A stretch of 64,000 bases of DNA, taken from contig NW_026944391.1 of the NCBI RefSeq assembly GCF_033439725.1, forward strand, positions 1,665,958 through 1,729,957. The letters run 5' to 3'. Shown one piece after another: positions 48,634-60,600 of the stretch (its first letter is position 1; every line of letters begins with the position of its first letter). Origin of the DNA: Neurospora tetraspora. Lineage: Eukaryota > Ascomycota > Sordariomycetes > Sordariales > Sordariaceae. The notes below the pieces were generated by a model. The model was given only the letters and a program-made list of their open reading frames with translations. It was not told where the DNA came from and made no database searches. The position numbers and the translations under genes are program-made.

Positions 48634-51600
48634 TAACCTTCCTTCTTTTAAATTTCTATTCTAAAAATTTATAAATACCTTCTATCAGTAGCTTCCCTAC
48701 TAGTATTCTTTTTTACCGTTCCTCCATAATCTATTTCTATAGCTAAATATATTATTGCCGAAACGCCGCCCTCTCCGTTTCTTTTTACTTCTATACTGGT
48801 ATTACCCCGCTATCTAATATTCGTTAATTCCGTTTCCTAACCGGCTTCGACCGCCTTCTATTTACCGTCCGTTATCTCCTTATCTTTTACCGGCTGCTAT
48901 CTTAGGCCTAAATTAACCGCCCTTCATTTTATTATATTTTACTATTTTACCACCCTATTACCATTTTAATATTTATTAGCCGTCTTTTCGTCCTAAATTA
49001 TCCTCTCCGCTTTTCTTTTATTCTCTTTTACTGCCTTCTTCCACCGTTTTACTTACCCTCTATCGTTTAAAATTAATTTATTTAAAATTTATTTAATAAC
49101 GCCCATACTTTTATACTTCGATTATTTACTCCGATTCTACCCTATTTTATATTCCTAATTTTAATTATAAAATCCCTTCCTCCTTCCTTTCTTTCTTCCT
49201 CCATTTTTTCCTCCTTCCTTTGCGCGCATTTATATACTTACTTATACTATTACTATAGCCGCCTTCCTAACCCTACTAATTAATATACCCTTTACAATTT
49301 GGCCCTCTTTATGAAGCCTAACTAGCCTTGACTTTAATAAATACTTTTCTTTTCCATTTTATATTTTTTATATTAATTATTTAATAGCGTTATTTATAAA
49401 CCGCCTTATATTATCTTTTTTTAGGAGGCTACGAATATTATTATTAATTTACCCCCCGATATTATTAAAATTATTATAATTTTAACTATAAACTACTTTA
49501 TTTATACCTAATAAAATTTCTTAAATTCCTATTCTTTTTCTATTAATATTAATATTAATAAAATTTATTCTTTTAAATAATAATACGTATTCAACGTATT
49601 CCGACATTCTAAAGTAGCGTTTTTATAATTTTCCTCCGTTTTTCTATAATTACATAATCGCGTTTCAAAAGAATATAATCGCCGTTTACGAAAAAAATAT
49701 AAATAATATTATATTTACCCTTATTATCACCTTCCGTAATTCCGCCGATACTTTAATAATTAAAATATATATTTTTTATAAATACTTCTATATATTTCCT
49801 TTAATACCCTCTGAATTTTATAGCTACCGCGTTAACGAATAGATAGAGCGCTATAATTTCCGCCGTCCTACTAACGGTCGCCCTACTGGTTAAGTTACCC
49901 TTACTATTATTTATATTTTCGATAACGAATAATTCAATATTATAATTCCCGCTTTCTTAATAATTCTTATTACCCCTATAAATATAATTAATTTAATAAA
50001 TATCTTTTAAATTATAAATTCAGTATGCGCCGATATTCGCCGTTTATTACCCGTTGAGGCGTCCTTTTAACCCTATGATAAGAACGCGTTAGTATTAGTA
50101 GCTAATAATATAAGAATAGACGAAAGTAAAATTTAAATTTGGATTATTTATTAATAAGCGCGGTGGTTGCGCGTAAAATTTTAACTTTTAAAAAGATAGG
50201 TTTAATTCCTATATTAATATATACTTTTAAATTCGAATTTAAAGATCAAATTAATTAGTTATTATAATACTTAGCTTTCTATTTCTATAATTTTCTAGTC
50301 TTACTTTATTAGTAATATTATCGTTTAAGGAGAAGAATATTAATTTAATAGATAGTCGATAATTAAATACCAGTATACTATTACGTTTCCCGGCTCGTTG
50401 TCTTCTATAATTCTTTAATTAATTCTTCCTCCTTCTATTTACACGCTGTTACTCACCTTCTTAATATAATTCCCCTAATTCTAATTTAATACGTTATACG
50501 TTATAATTGTCTAATATAATTCTCCTAATTTTAGTCTAATACATTATATATTATAATTGTTTAATATTTTATATATTATCATTATTTAATATTCTATATA
50601 TTATAATTATTTAATATTCTATATATTATAATTATTTAATATTCTAGATACGTTATAACTATTAATATTCTATAATTATTAATATATTACGGTTATTAAT
50701 TATTTTAATTTCCTGTTATTAACCTATTTAGTTTATTTTTATTAATTTAATTACCGGGCCCCCTTCGGTTCTTTTCTTCTATAACTCCCTCGCTTCTTAT
50801 TCTTTTAATAATTCTGGATAATTTAAATCCTTTTATAATATTTATTTATTATTATTATCCGAATACCCTTTCTATTTTATTTAATATTACTGATTCGTTC
50901 CCGACTTTCCATATTTTACGATCGTTTCTACTTTATACTATATTAAATTATCTTTAATATCTACTACTTTTCCTCGTAGCGTTACTACTTTAGGATTGCT
51001 ATAGTACAATTTTAATGAAGCGATAAAGAATATTGAATAAATATAACAGTATTCCAAAGGGTAAAATAATAGGCTATCTTTTTATTATTAACGATTTTAA
51101 TAATTTAAAAAAGTCCTAAGAATTTATTTACTAATTTAACGCTAGGCATTCGTTACTTAATATTTTTCGTATTAAAGAGGACCTAATTACCGACTTCGAA
51201 TCCTGTAAATTTACGTAATTTATTATACTATTTCGCGTAGCTTTTATTAATTTTCTTTAAGGTTTTAACGATAGCGGTTCGTCCCTTAATTAATTTTATA
51301 ATCCTTTCGATAGTCGCCGTAGAGAATACGTTTCTATAATTTTAATTTAAATTGGCTAAACCGTATGAATAATAGCTATAGAAGAATTCGGACGGTAATT
51401 TACTAATGATAATATAAAAGTAATTATTATAAATCTATTCTACTATTACTAATTTTTCGGCCCAATCTACTTGCTTTAAATTATAGAAAATTTATAAATA
51501 TAATTCTAAATTCTAATTTCATCGCTTCATTTATCCGTCCGTTTACGGGTATTAAGTAATATTTAAGTAGCGCTGAATATTTAATAATTTATAAAAAACT

Positions 51601-53259
51601 CTTTAAAAATTATTTGTAAAAAGGCTCCCTTTATTAAATATAACAGAATTTGGGAGCCTAAACAGCTGGAATATAATTTACTAAAATAGGTATACAAATT
51701 ACTATATAGTAATTATCTTTTATATCGGAATATAAAGTACGAATTTAATAAAACGGTCGATAATAATTAGGATAGTATTGTAAATTAAATTAAATATAAG
51801 GTCGTAAAATTTGGGTAAGCCCATAATAAAGTCGTAGGAAATATTTTACTATAATACTATTAAAATAGGTAGCAATATAAAGAGCCTATATGATTTATAA
51901 TTCTAAAATTTAATTTCTTAATATATTCAATATTAATGGACGTAATCTTTTATATCAGTAGCGATAGTAGGTTAGTAATAATATTAAATAAATTCTTTTT
52001 TTTTTTTAAATATTTTCTATTATTTTAAATATCCGGTTATGACGTTATTATAGTAAGTATAAAAGAATTTTAGTTATATACTTTCTACTACGTAAATTTA
52101 GTAATAATAATATAATATTCTATTTTTTCTTATTTTCTAATTTTCTATTCTCCGACCTCTCCTTAATTCCTTCTACGCCTCTTCCGATATAAAAGGATTT
52201 AATTTTTGTACTTCTAATAATTACTAATTTAATAAAAAAAATTACCTATCCTCTTTTTATATTTTTATAATTACTATATACGCTCCTATATAATTAACGA
52301 CGATATTATCTATCCTTCTTTTATAATTTACGACGATTTCGTTTGTAAATTGTACTTTCTTTTTCAATATCCCTTCGTTCTTATTTAAACCCCCATACTC
52401 CCTAAGTAATTCTTTATTTTCACTAATATTATACTTTTTATACTCCCTTTCCTAATTATTATTTTCCTATTCCAATCCTTAAACCGATTTATTTTCTCCG
52501 CTATCTTCGTACTACTTTCTCCTTTCCGCCGCTACCTTTTATATTTCCTAACCAATTAATAATACCTTTTTTATATTACCGTCTAATATTACCCCGTTCC
52601 GTATTACTTTTCCCTTTTCCTTATCTTCCTTAATAATTCTTATTAAAGAATAATTTTCCTTAATTATTTTAATAACTTCGTATAATTATAATTTCTATAG
52701 TAATCTATCCGCCGGATTAAATTTCCCCGCCCGATATTTAATACTAAGATTATATACCGCTAATTCTATCGCTTACTAATTTTATTACATATTAACCCTA
52801 TCCTTCCTTTTAAAATATTAAAAGTTTAAATAATTCGTAATAATAAAGAAAGATTAATTAATATATAATAAATATTATTCTTATACTTTTAGTACACTTA
52901 TAATTACTAATAATTCGTTATTGCTAATAGTATAACGTATTTCCTCTAGAAATCTCTTATAAGAAAGAATATAATAGGGTATTAATACATTTTATATAAT
53001 TACGCTAACATTATGCTAATTAAAAAATCGGACGTATCCATTTCTATTTAAATCGGTAAAGAAGGATTAAAATGCTATGATATCAGTACTTTTTAGAATA
53101 GCCGTTTTAATTCTTCGAATACTATTTTAGCTAATTTTAATAATTCGAATAGTTTCCATTTTTCTCTCTTTAATAAATTTGTTAACGGAATTATAATTTT
53201 GGAATAGAACGTTATAAACTATTAATAAAACCCCGTAAACCATAAGAAAATTTAAATAT

Positions 53260-53700
53260 TATAAATATTTTTTAGGGCTTCCTAATTTATAATTGCTACG
53301 ACCTTTTCCGGATTTATCGAAATACCTTCGGACGAGATTATATAACCTAAAAACGAAACACTTTTAGTATAGAATTTATATTTATTTAAATTAATATATA
53401 GGTTACGTTCGCGTAAACGTTAGAAAATTTCCTTAACATACTTATAATAATTTCCTTTATTCTTATTATAAATTATAATATTATTAAAGTAAATACTATA
53501 AATAGTATTTATTAAGCCCGCTAGTATATTATTAATATACGTATAAAGAGTAGTAGGAATATTAATTAGCCCTATTAATATAATCAAGAATTTATAGTGC
53601 CCGTACTTTATATAAAATACTATTTTCTCTTTATTTCTTTATTTAATACGAATATAATAATATACGTCCTTTAAATCCAATTTTATAAAAATCTTTACTA
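53260..53700 (-). pseudogene. Element E reverse transcriptase fragment
   Basis: The minus strand reads FIKLDLKDVYYYIRIK (about 53.63-53.69 kb), the gypsy RT motif FxKLDLRxAYxxIRI with catalytic Asp retained. Further on (about 53.28-53.41 kb) it reads NKYKFYTKSVSFLGYIIS, then INPEKVVAI, the segment after the YxDD box. Confidence 0.78.
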
Positions 53701-54819
53701 GTAATAATTAATCCAAAATCTTTTGAACAAGAAGTAATACTAATACTACCGCCTTAATTAATATATTAATACTATTCGCCGATAAAACGCTATTATACAA
53801 ATAGGAACGTAAATAATTTGCCTATTATAGGACGTACGAATATTCCGGTTATTTATAAAATAAATTAAATTCTTCGGTATAGAAACGGTCGTAAAATATG
53901 CGAACGGTCTCGGTAGCGCCTTATTATATATATTTAAAATTAATAAAGGCGGAGCGTTCAATAGTTTACATATTACTACTATATTCTTTCTTTAAGAAAA
54001 TATATAGATTTTTCTAAATAAGAACGTTATAAATAGGGTTATAATCAATTTTCTTCTTAAAGGCTATAATATATTTAATTTAAACGTTCTTAAAATTACT
54101 TTTAATATAGCTAATAGCGAAAGAAAGGAGTATCCGGGGGTATACGAAATAACAATTATTATTATCGAAAATAAAATTGCGTAATTAAAAAGAATTTTCG
54201 CCGGTAAATTTAAAAATATTAAATTTAAAGCGATATTCGGAGGAAGTAATAAATTAAATCGGTTAGATAAATATAAAAATAATAAATATTATGATTTAGG
54301 GAGCAATGACGGGAATAGGGAGGGTTAAAAAGCGTATGTAATTATAGAAGAAATAATTTTAATAACGGAATCCGAAAAGAACGGGAGGGTAGTTGCCGAA
54401 TTAATTTTACTTTAATAAATCGACGAAGTTATTCTAATTATAAAGAAATAAATAGGATAGGAGGTAAATTAAAAGTAATTTAATAGCTACTACGCGGGAT
54501 TCGAAGAATTTCTACTTTTATATCATAATATTATTCTCTAAATAGTAAAAAGAATTGTATAAAACGTACGAGAGGGGAAAAAAATGATTATTATCCGAAT
54601 TATCGTCGTTTATTTCTTTAATAATCGGTTAATAATACTAAAATAAAGGAGGAGGCTATTGTTAAAAGATATCGTCAGCTATAGTAAGAAGGGTAATAAG
54701 TAATTTACGTACCGGAGGTAGAAGGAGGGGTTTTTTCGACGGTCCGAGAAACGGATTGTCCGCTATATATTTATATTTTATCGGTAACGGTTTAACTCCT
54801 ATAAGAAGAACTATCAATG

Positions 54820-55108
54820 TATTAGGATTATAAAAGAAGGTAAATTAAAATACTTGCGAATAGTATAAGTATATAAGGGATATTAAAGTAGGTGGGGGAT
54901 TAAAAATATATTAATAATTAACCCAAATAATTCTAAAGGCGAATTCGACCGGCTATTTATATTATTACAAATTCTATTCTATAGTAGCTAAATCTACGAC
55001 GGCTCCGAACCGTTCTAACGCTATACTACGGCGCTATACTATATGAATATTAGCGTTCCTCGGCGCTAGTATAGGTCTTACGCCTAACAAGTCCCTAGCG
55101 ACCTAACA
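54820..55108 (-). repeat. LTR of element E (right copy)
   Basis: 289 bp. Its outer (right) half is almost normal in composition and its inner half is AT-shifted. Followed by CTCAC. Confidence 0.9.
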
Positions 55109-55113
55109 CTCAC

Positions 55114-56847
55114 GGACTCCCTTATTTATTATATCCACTCTAAATACAACTAATTTATTTTAGAATATATCTCTTTATAAAATAACGCTAACGGATCTTC
55201 TTTTACTATTCGGCATACAAATTATACCAAGCGGAAACCCTAAGAGGGTAAGCCCCTTCGCTAGCATCTTCGACTTAATTACCCGAGACCCGAGACCTTA
55301 ACTAAACTAATGGAACAAAAATATAATATACGACTCAAGGGACCGGATATAATACACTACAAATTATATACTAAAGCTAAGTTAAAGTACTAAGTACGTA
55401 GAGAAATTCGTAACTACCTAAAGGGCCCTAAATTATAATTATCCGGCGATTTATTCTCTTATAAGGAAGTAAAAGTAGGCAATTAGAAATATTTAAATTT
55501 AATAATAATTGTAAACTGGTAATTTAAATTCGTCTAAGTATATTATTTAAGTAATAAAAAAGCCGAATTTATTATTATATATTTAAAATCCTTTTATATA
55601 AACCTATAAATTTAATATTAAATCGAACTTCGGATAATCGAATATAATAATGAAATAATTAGTAGTAAAGAAATCACTACTTAATTTACCGCTAAGGGAA
55701 TTAATATTAAACTCTTAACGCCTTATATGTAAATTTAAAACGGTAGCGTAAAACGCTCAAGGAATATAATTAAAACTAAGAGTATAATATTATAATTAAA
55801 TATAAATCTTCTTTATAAATTATAAATCAAAATTATTAGACTAATTATATACCTATATAATTTAATTCCTAAAGCGGAATTTTATTAGAAATTTCCTGAA
55901 AACTAATTCGAAACGTACTATTAATTTGAAAATAATATCGTTCCTTTATGAAACCGCTTCCTTACTATTGTATACTTTAAAATATATAATTATAAAGCCT
56001 TTATTCTTACAATGAAAGTTATAAAAGAATAAAATAAATTAAAAAAATTTAAAGACTATATTTAAATCTGTTATTTAATTGGATACTAATTAACGAACAT
56101 TTCTAAGATTTAAAACCCTTATACTAATTCTATTATTATTATACGAAATATTATATTTAATAAAAATAAAGTCTTCCTTAGTAGTAACGTTAAAGAAATT
56201 TATAATACCTTCAATATTTCCCTTGAAAAATTAGCTATATAATTAAAAGATTTTTATTAAATAAAAATTGCGCAAATAAACATCCTATAAAGTAAAATTA
56301 TATTTGCCGCAAATAACGGAATTCTTAACCCCGTTATTTAAAACTTTCTTACCGAGACTGAAAATATATTAGAAGAAGAGGAGGTATTAAAGCCTCTAGA
56401 AATATAAATATAATTTAAATTTCTAAAAGTCTTACAAATACTAAAAATATAACTATAAAGTTTAAAACCCTTACCATCGTCGCCTATATAATCGCCGTCG
56501 GATTTCTAAAATACGGTCTTAAATTCAAAGAATAAAAAAGAAGGCTATTTCCCTACCCCTCTTAATAGTCTAACTATATTTCTAATAATTAACTTCTTTT
56601 ATTCGAATAAAGAATTGTAATTGACTATAAATTAATACCTTTATTAAACCGTATCGTTCCTATCTATAAAAGGTAATCAACCCATAGGCTTCTAAAGAAA
56701 TAAAACTATAAACTATACTTTCCTAGAATTAATAAAAGAGAAGGGTATTAATATCGATCCCAATTATAATCCTAAATTAAAAATAATAAAGGAAATTATT
56801 AACCGCTATAAAATAAAGGGTATATTAAAGACCCTTCATTAAATTAA
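55114..56847 (+). pseudogene. Copia relic integrase region
   Basis: In the frame carried over from 48344, 55265 onward reads HLRLNYPRPETLTKLMEQ, then IRLKGPD...HYKLYTKAK. This is the copia HHCC zinc domain (H..LGHPS...C..C), with the second His and both Cys reading Tyr and Gly-His reading Asn-Tyr. The integrase core follows: LSGDLF near 55.44 kb, then LNLIIIVN and a YLSNKKAEF-like stretch. The integrase C-terminal and linker region to 56.85 kb has many stops. Copia F interrupts it at 56848. Confidence 0.72.
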
Positions 56848-57388
56848 TGTTAACGTGTGGCTAGTACTGTGCCTTGTAACTGCCTTGTACTACCTTGTAG
56901 TATAGAAGGCTAGTTGAACTATTCCTTCTACGGAATCAGTTGACTCAGTCCCCACAGAATGTACTAGAATACAAGAGGTTTTGCCACTGTATTCTAGAGT
57001 CTTATAACTTAGCTAGCATTTCTTCCAGACTGATTTGTCATCACAGGATTCAACAGAAGCTTCTAGATGCTTAGTGTCCATGTATATAGAGACCTCTCCT
57101 CTCCTTCAGTTCGTCACTCCTTAAGCAAGCAAGCACAAGTCAAGCAATACAATATAGTCTTTTCTCACAGTGCAGAGTCCACTGTAATCTTCTGTCTTGA
57201 GAGCAGAGTCCTCTCTAAGACCTCTTTTACAACATCCTTTTATTGTACTTGCAACTACGCTGCTTCCTTCAGCATTGCTGTCGTACTTCCTACCGCTTCC
57301 GCTCCGCTCTGCTACAAGTGCATAGTTCACTGTAGCAACCTTGTACTGGTGCTATCATTATAGGCCAGTCAGGGCACCGCAGGAAACA
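56848..57388 (+). repeat. 5' LTR of copia F
   Basis: 541 bp, TG...CA termini. A TATATAG box at about 57081-57087 is a candidate core promoter. A 98-codon frame (57067-57363) lies inside and is repeated exactly in the 3' LTR; it is not considered a gene. Confidence 0.96.
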
Positions 57389-57403
57389 GGTTATGAGCCC
57401 GGG
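57389..57403 (+). other. Primer-binding site, initiator tRNA-Met half-molecule type
   Basis: GGTTATGAGCCCGGG directly after the 5' LTR is complementary to the anticodon arm of initiator tRNA-Met (GGGCUCAUAACC). Several copia-group elements prime from such an internal tRNA fragment instead of the CCA end. Confidence 0.8.
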
Positions 57404-57475
57404 AAACAAGAATACCCGGATTCAGCCTATCGATTCGCGCTTCCAAGTCACGATCGATTCTTGACCCCTTGGCTC

Positions 57476-57572
57476 TGTACTACAGGCCAACCTCCTATCT
57501 CTCTTCTCGGCAAACAGCACTGTACTACAGGCTGTAGACTGCTCATCAACTGCAAATAGTACTGTACTACAG
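57476..57572 (+). repeat. Three direct copies of TGTACTACAG in the copia F leader
   Basis: Copies at 57476-57485, 57521-57530 and 57563-57572, spaced 45 and 42 bp, in the untranslated leader between primer site and gag. A packaging or translation role is possible but unproven. Confidence 0.6.
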
Positions 57573-57620
57573 ACTATTTTCACTGGTCCCTCAAGCACCC
57601 TTCATTATTGCAGTGCTATA

Positions 57621-60600
57621 ATGGATCAACCGACTGAACTAATGGATTATACTGCAGCTTTTCCTGCAGAATATCCAAGCCTGAGCTTACAAGGCTTACA
57701 AGCTCAAATTCACAACCTTGAAGGCCAGCTTCAGCACGTTATTTCGCTGCTACAACAGAACTTGGCTGCTCAACACTCTTCTCAGACTCAACAGACTCCT
57801 CAAGCTGAACAGCCTCCTCAAGCTGAACAGCCTCCTCAAGCTGAACAGCCTCCTCAAGCTGAACAGCCTCCTCAGGCTGAACAGCTTCCTCAGGCTCAAC
57901 CAACTCTTCAAGCTCAGTCAACTCTTGAGTCTCCTACACCTACCTCGGAGCCTATTACAGCTCCAACGCTTTCAGCACACCTCGGAACTGATTTCAGCGC
58001 TCTTACTACCAAAGAGCTTGCTAAACAGTCACTCCAACTTGCTGAAAAAGAGCGTCTTTCAGGACCTGAAAACTACAATCAGTGGTATCAGGCTATTTCT
58101 ATCCAGTTCAGGGCACTACAAATTCCTGAATTCCTGGAAGACCCTGACCGAGTTAACGCCTTACTATCTGATCCTCAGAAGGCTGCCTTGTTATTGACCC
58201 TTCGGAATACCTTAAAACAGGGCCCCTTATCTACTATTGCCTTCGAAACGGACCCTGCAGAGGCTTACAAGCGTTTGCGTATGCAGTACGCTCCCAGCCA
58301 GTCAACCCTCCGAGACTCCCTATATAAGGAGTTTCACTTCCTTAAGTTTGATGGATCTACTACTATAGTAGAATTCAACGCCAAATTCAACACCCTCGCG
58401 AGCCGACTTGCTGGTCTCGGCGTTAGGATAGCGGAAATTGACCAGATCAACCACTATTTTAACGTGCTAGAAAGCCACTTCTCTCAGTGGGTAGAGCGTT
58501 GTAGAGGCTTGCTGCGGCAAGAACAATGGCTCTACAACACAGAAGGCAAGATTACTAAACTAAGCCTTCTGTACTTCCAGGAAGACCTACTAGCTGAGAC
58601 TCGGAATTCGACTACCACGACTTCTCAACAGCTGTTAGCTTTGCAAGCTAGCTATAAGAGAAACCACAGGTCGAAAGATAACAACAAGGCTAATCATCAG
58701 AACCCACGGTCTACTAAGAGGAAGGATCAAGATATTAAGCCCTTCAGCCAGCTGTCTGCTAAGCACACTAACCCTCAAGGCAAGCAGCAAGGCAAAGGCA
58801 CTAAGAAGAAGGCCCAAGGAGAGTCCTTCAACATTGAAGGCACTGAGCAAACAGCTTCTAATGAAGCTTTCACTATAGGCTATAACCTTGAGTCTGGCAC
58901 TATATTCGGAGCAGACAGTGACTCTGAATTTGTAGCCACCGAGGAAACTCCTGAATTCAGCCACCTAACTATCAAAAACAACAGCCAATGGCTCTTTGAC
59001 ACTGGGTCTACAGTGCACATCTGCAACAACAAAACCCTATTCTCGGACCTACAGTTCTCTACCACTCTAGGCACCGTAGGGACCGGAGGTGGTCCTGTAA
59101 AGCCACTGGGCGTTGGCACTGTGAAAATCGAATTCCTCGCCGGCTACAAAGATAACACAGCGGTTTACAGCTCTATATCACTCACAGATACTCTCTATAT
59201 TCCTAACTTCCCGCTGAATATAGTGAGTGGCCATAGGTTGTATGCCTCTGGAGGCACCTTAATCAAGGAAAAGTTATACACAGCCTCCCGGAAGCTATTG
59301 GCATTGCTAAACTTCCAAAAACACGGCTTCTTCTTCACCACGAAGAATACTGTATCTACCAAAATTGATCCTAAACAACCATTGGCCTACGGGTCTACTT
59401 GGCACTGTTACACTACCAGAGACAATGCCGATCTCAGTGATTCTGAAACTGAAGAATCTACTGAACCTACTACAGCTCCTGAAATTTCAAAGGGGGTTAT
59501 AGAGCCTCCGGCTCTGGATCCAACTCCCACAGCTCCCACAACAGCTCTCAAGAAACCCTCTGAGGCGTTGATTCGGGCCGCCCAGTTATGGCACGTCCGG
59601 CTCGGGCATATAAGCCTTGATCTTTTGAAAAAGACTGCTCAAGTTACTAAAGGCATGCCTAGCTTTCAAAAGGTACGCCCTGAAGACTTGGTTTGCAAAA
59701 GCTGTGATTCGGCCAAAATACTACGCAGACCCTCCAAAAAGCCAGTAGCCGATCCACCGTTTGCCCTCGGACGACTAGAGGGGGATATCTTTATTATTCG
59801 TCCTACGCCACTGAATAACAAGCCGTATGGTCTTGTTTTAGTGGATCGGAAAACCCGCTTCAGACTCATTCGGCTTCTAAGAACGAAAGATGAAGCTGCT
59901 ATAGAGGTTAGATCTATTATCGAAACTCTCTATAACACTTATAAGCGGTACCCAGCGCAATTTCACTACGACGGAGGTAAAGAAATCAGAAGCCTACTTC
60001 CGTACTTCACTGAAAAAGGTATCACCTTCAGTAAATCTAGCCCTTACGCTCACCACCAAAACGGCCTACCAGAACGCTCCATTCGGGTGATTTTGGACCG
60101 TCTTCGAGCTACTCTCATTGCCTCAGGTCTACCCCCGACCCTCTGGTGTTACGTTATTATCTCTGTGGTAGAAATTATCAACCGCACTGCCAACTCAACT
60201 AAGGAGCTTACTCCTTACCAGCTCTTCCTCGATGAATTGGTGCCCTCACAGGCTCCTCACGTCCCTGATCTCCAGAACTATAAAGTTATTGGCACCGAAG
60301 TCATGGTGTTTATACCTTCTGAGAAACGTTCTGCAGGGCAAAAGCTACAGCCCAGAGGTACCAAAGGAAGGCTTTTGGCCGTTCTGGGGCATCAAACCTA
60401 CTTGGTTTGGCTAGGCCAACGGCAAGTAGTTCAGACGCCTTTTGTCAAATTCTATGAAGACTACAAGCTTCATCTCCAGGGCCCCAGAAGCCCTACAAAC
60501 TCCCTACAGCTTCCTGAAGTTCAGGAGGAGGAAGAACAAGAACATTCTGCAGAACAACCTCTCATAACTGCAGAGCCTCCCAGGCTCACAACACCTCTTG

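Larger units (their letters stand above)
48345..55108 (-). mobile_element. Ty3/gypsy LTR retrotransposon E, nested in the copia relic (RIP-degraded)
   Basis: 6,764 bp bounded by two 289-bp direct repeats with termini TATTA(A/G)GAT and (C/T)(C/T)TAA(C/T)A, consistent with an original TGTTAGG...CCTAACA. The target duplications CTTAC (48340-48344) and CTCAC (55109-55113) differ by one CpA-to-TpA change. The minus strand has a purine tract (AAGAAGGAAGGTTA) next to the left LTR and RT traces near 53.2-53.7 kb, so it reads on the minus strand. It sits only 113 bp from element D. Confidence 0.9.

Noticed and set aside
53758-53961. A 67-codon minus-strand frame
   Set aside because: Fragment within element E pol; no independent gene evidence.
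57067-57363. A 98-codon frame repeated exactly at 62655-62951
   Set aside because: Both copies lie within the identical LTRs of copia F, so the repetition reflects the LTR and not a conserved gene.
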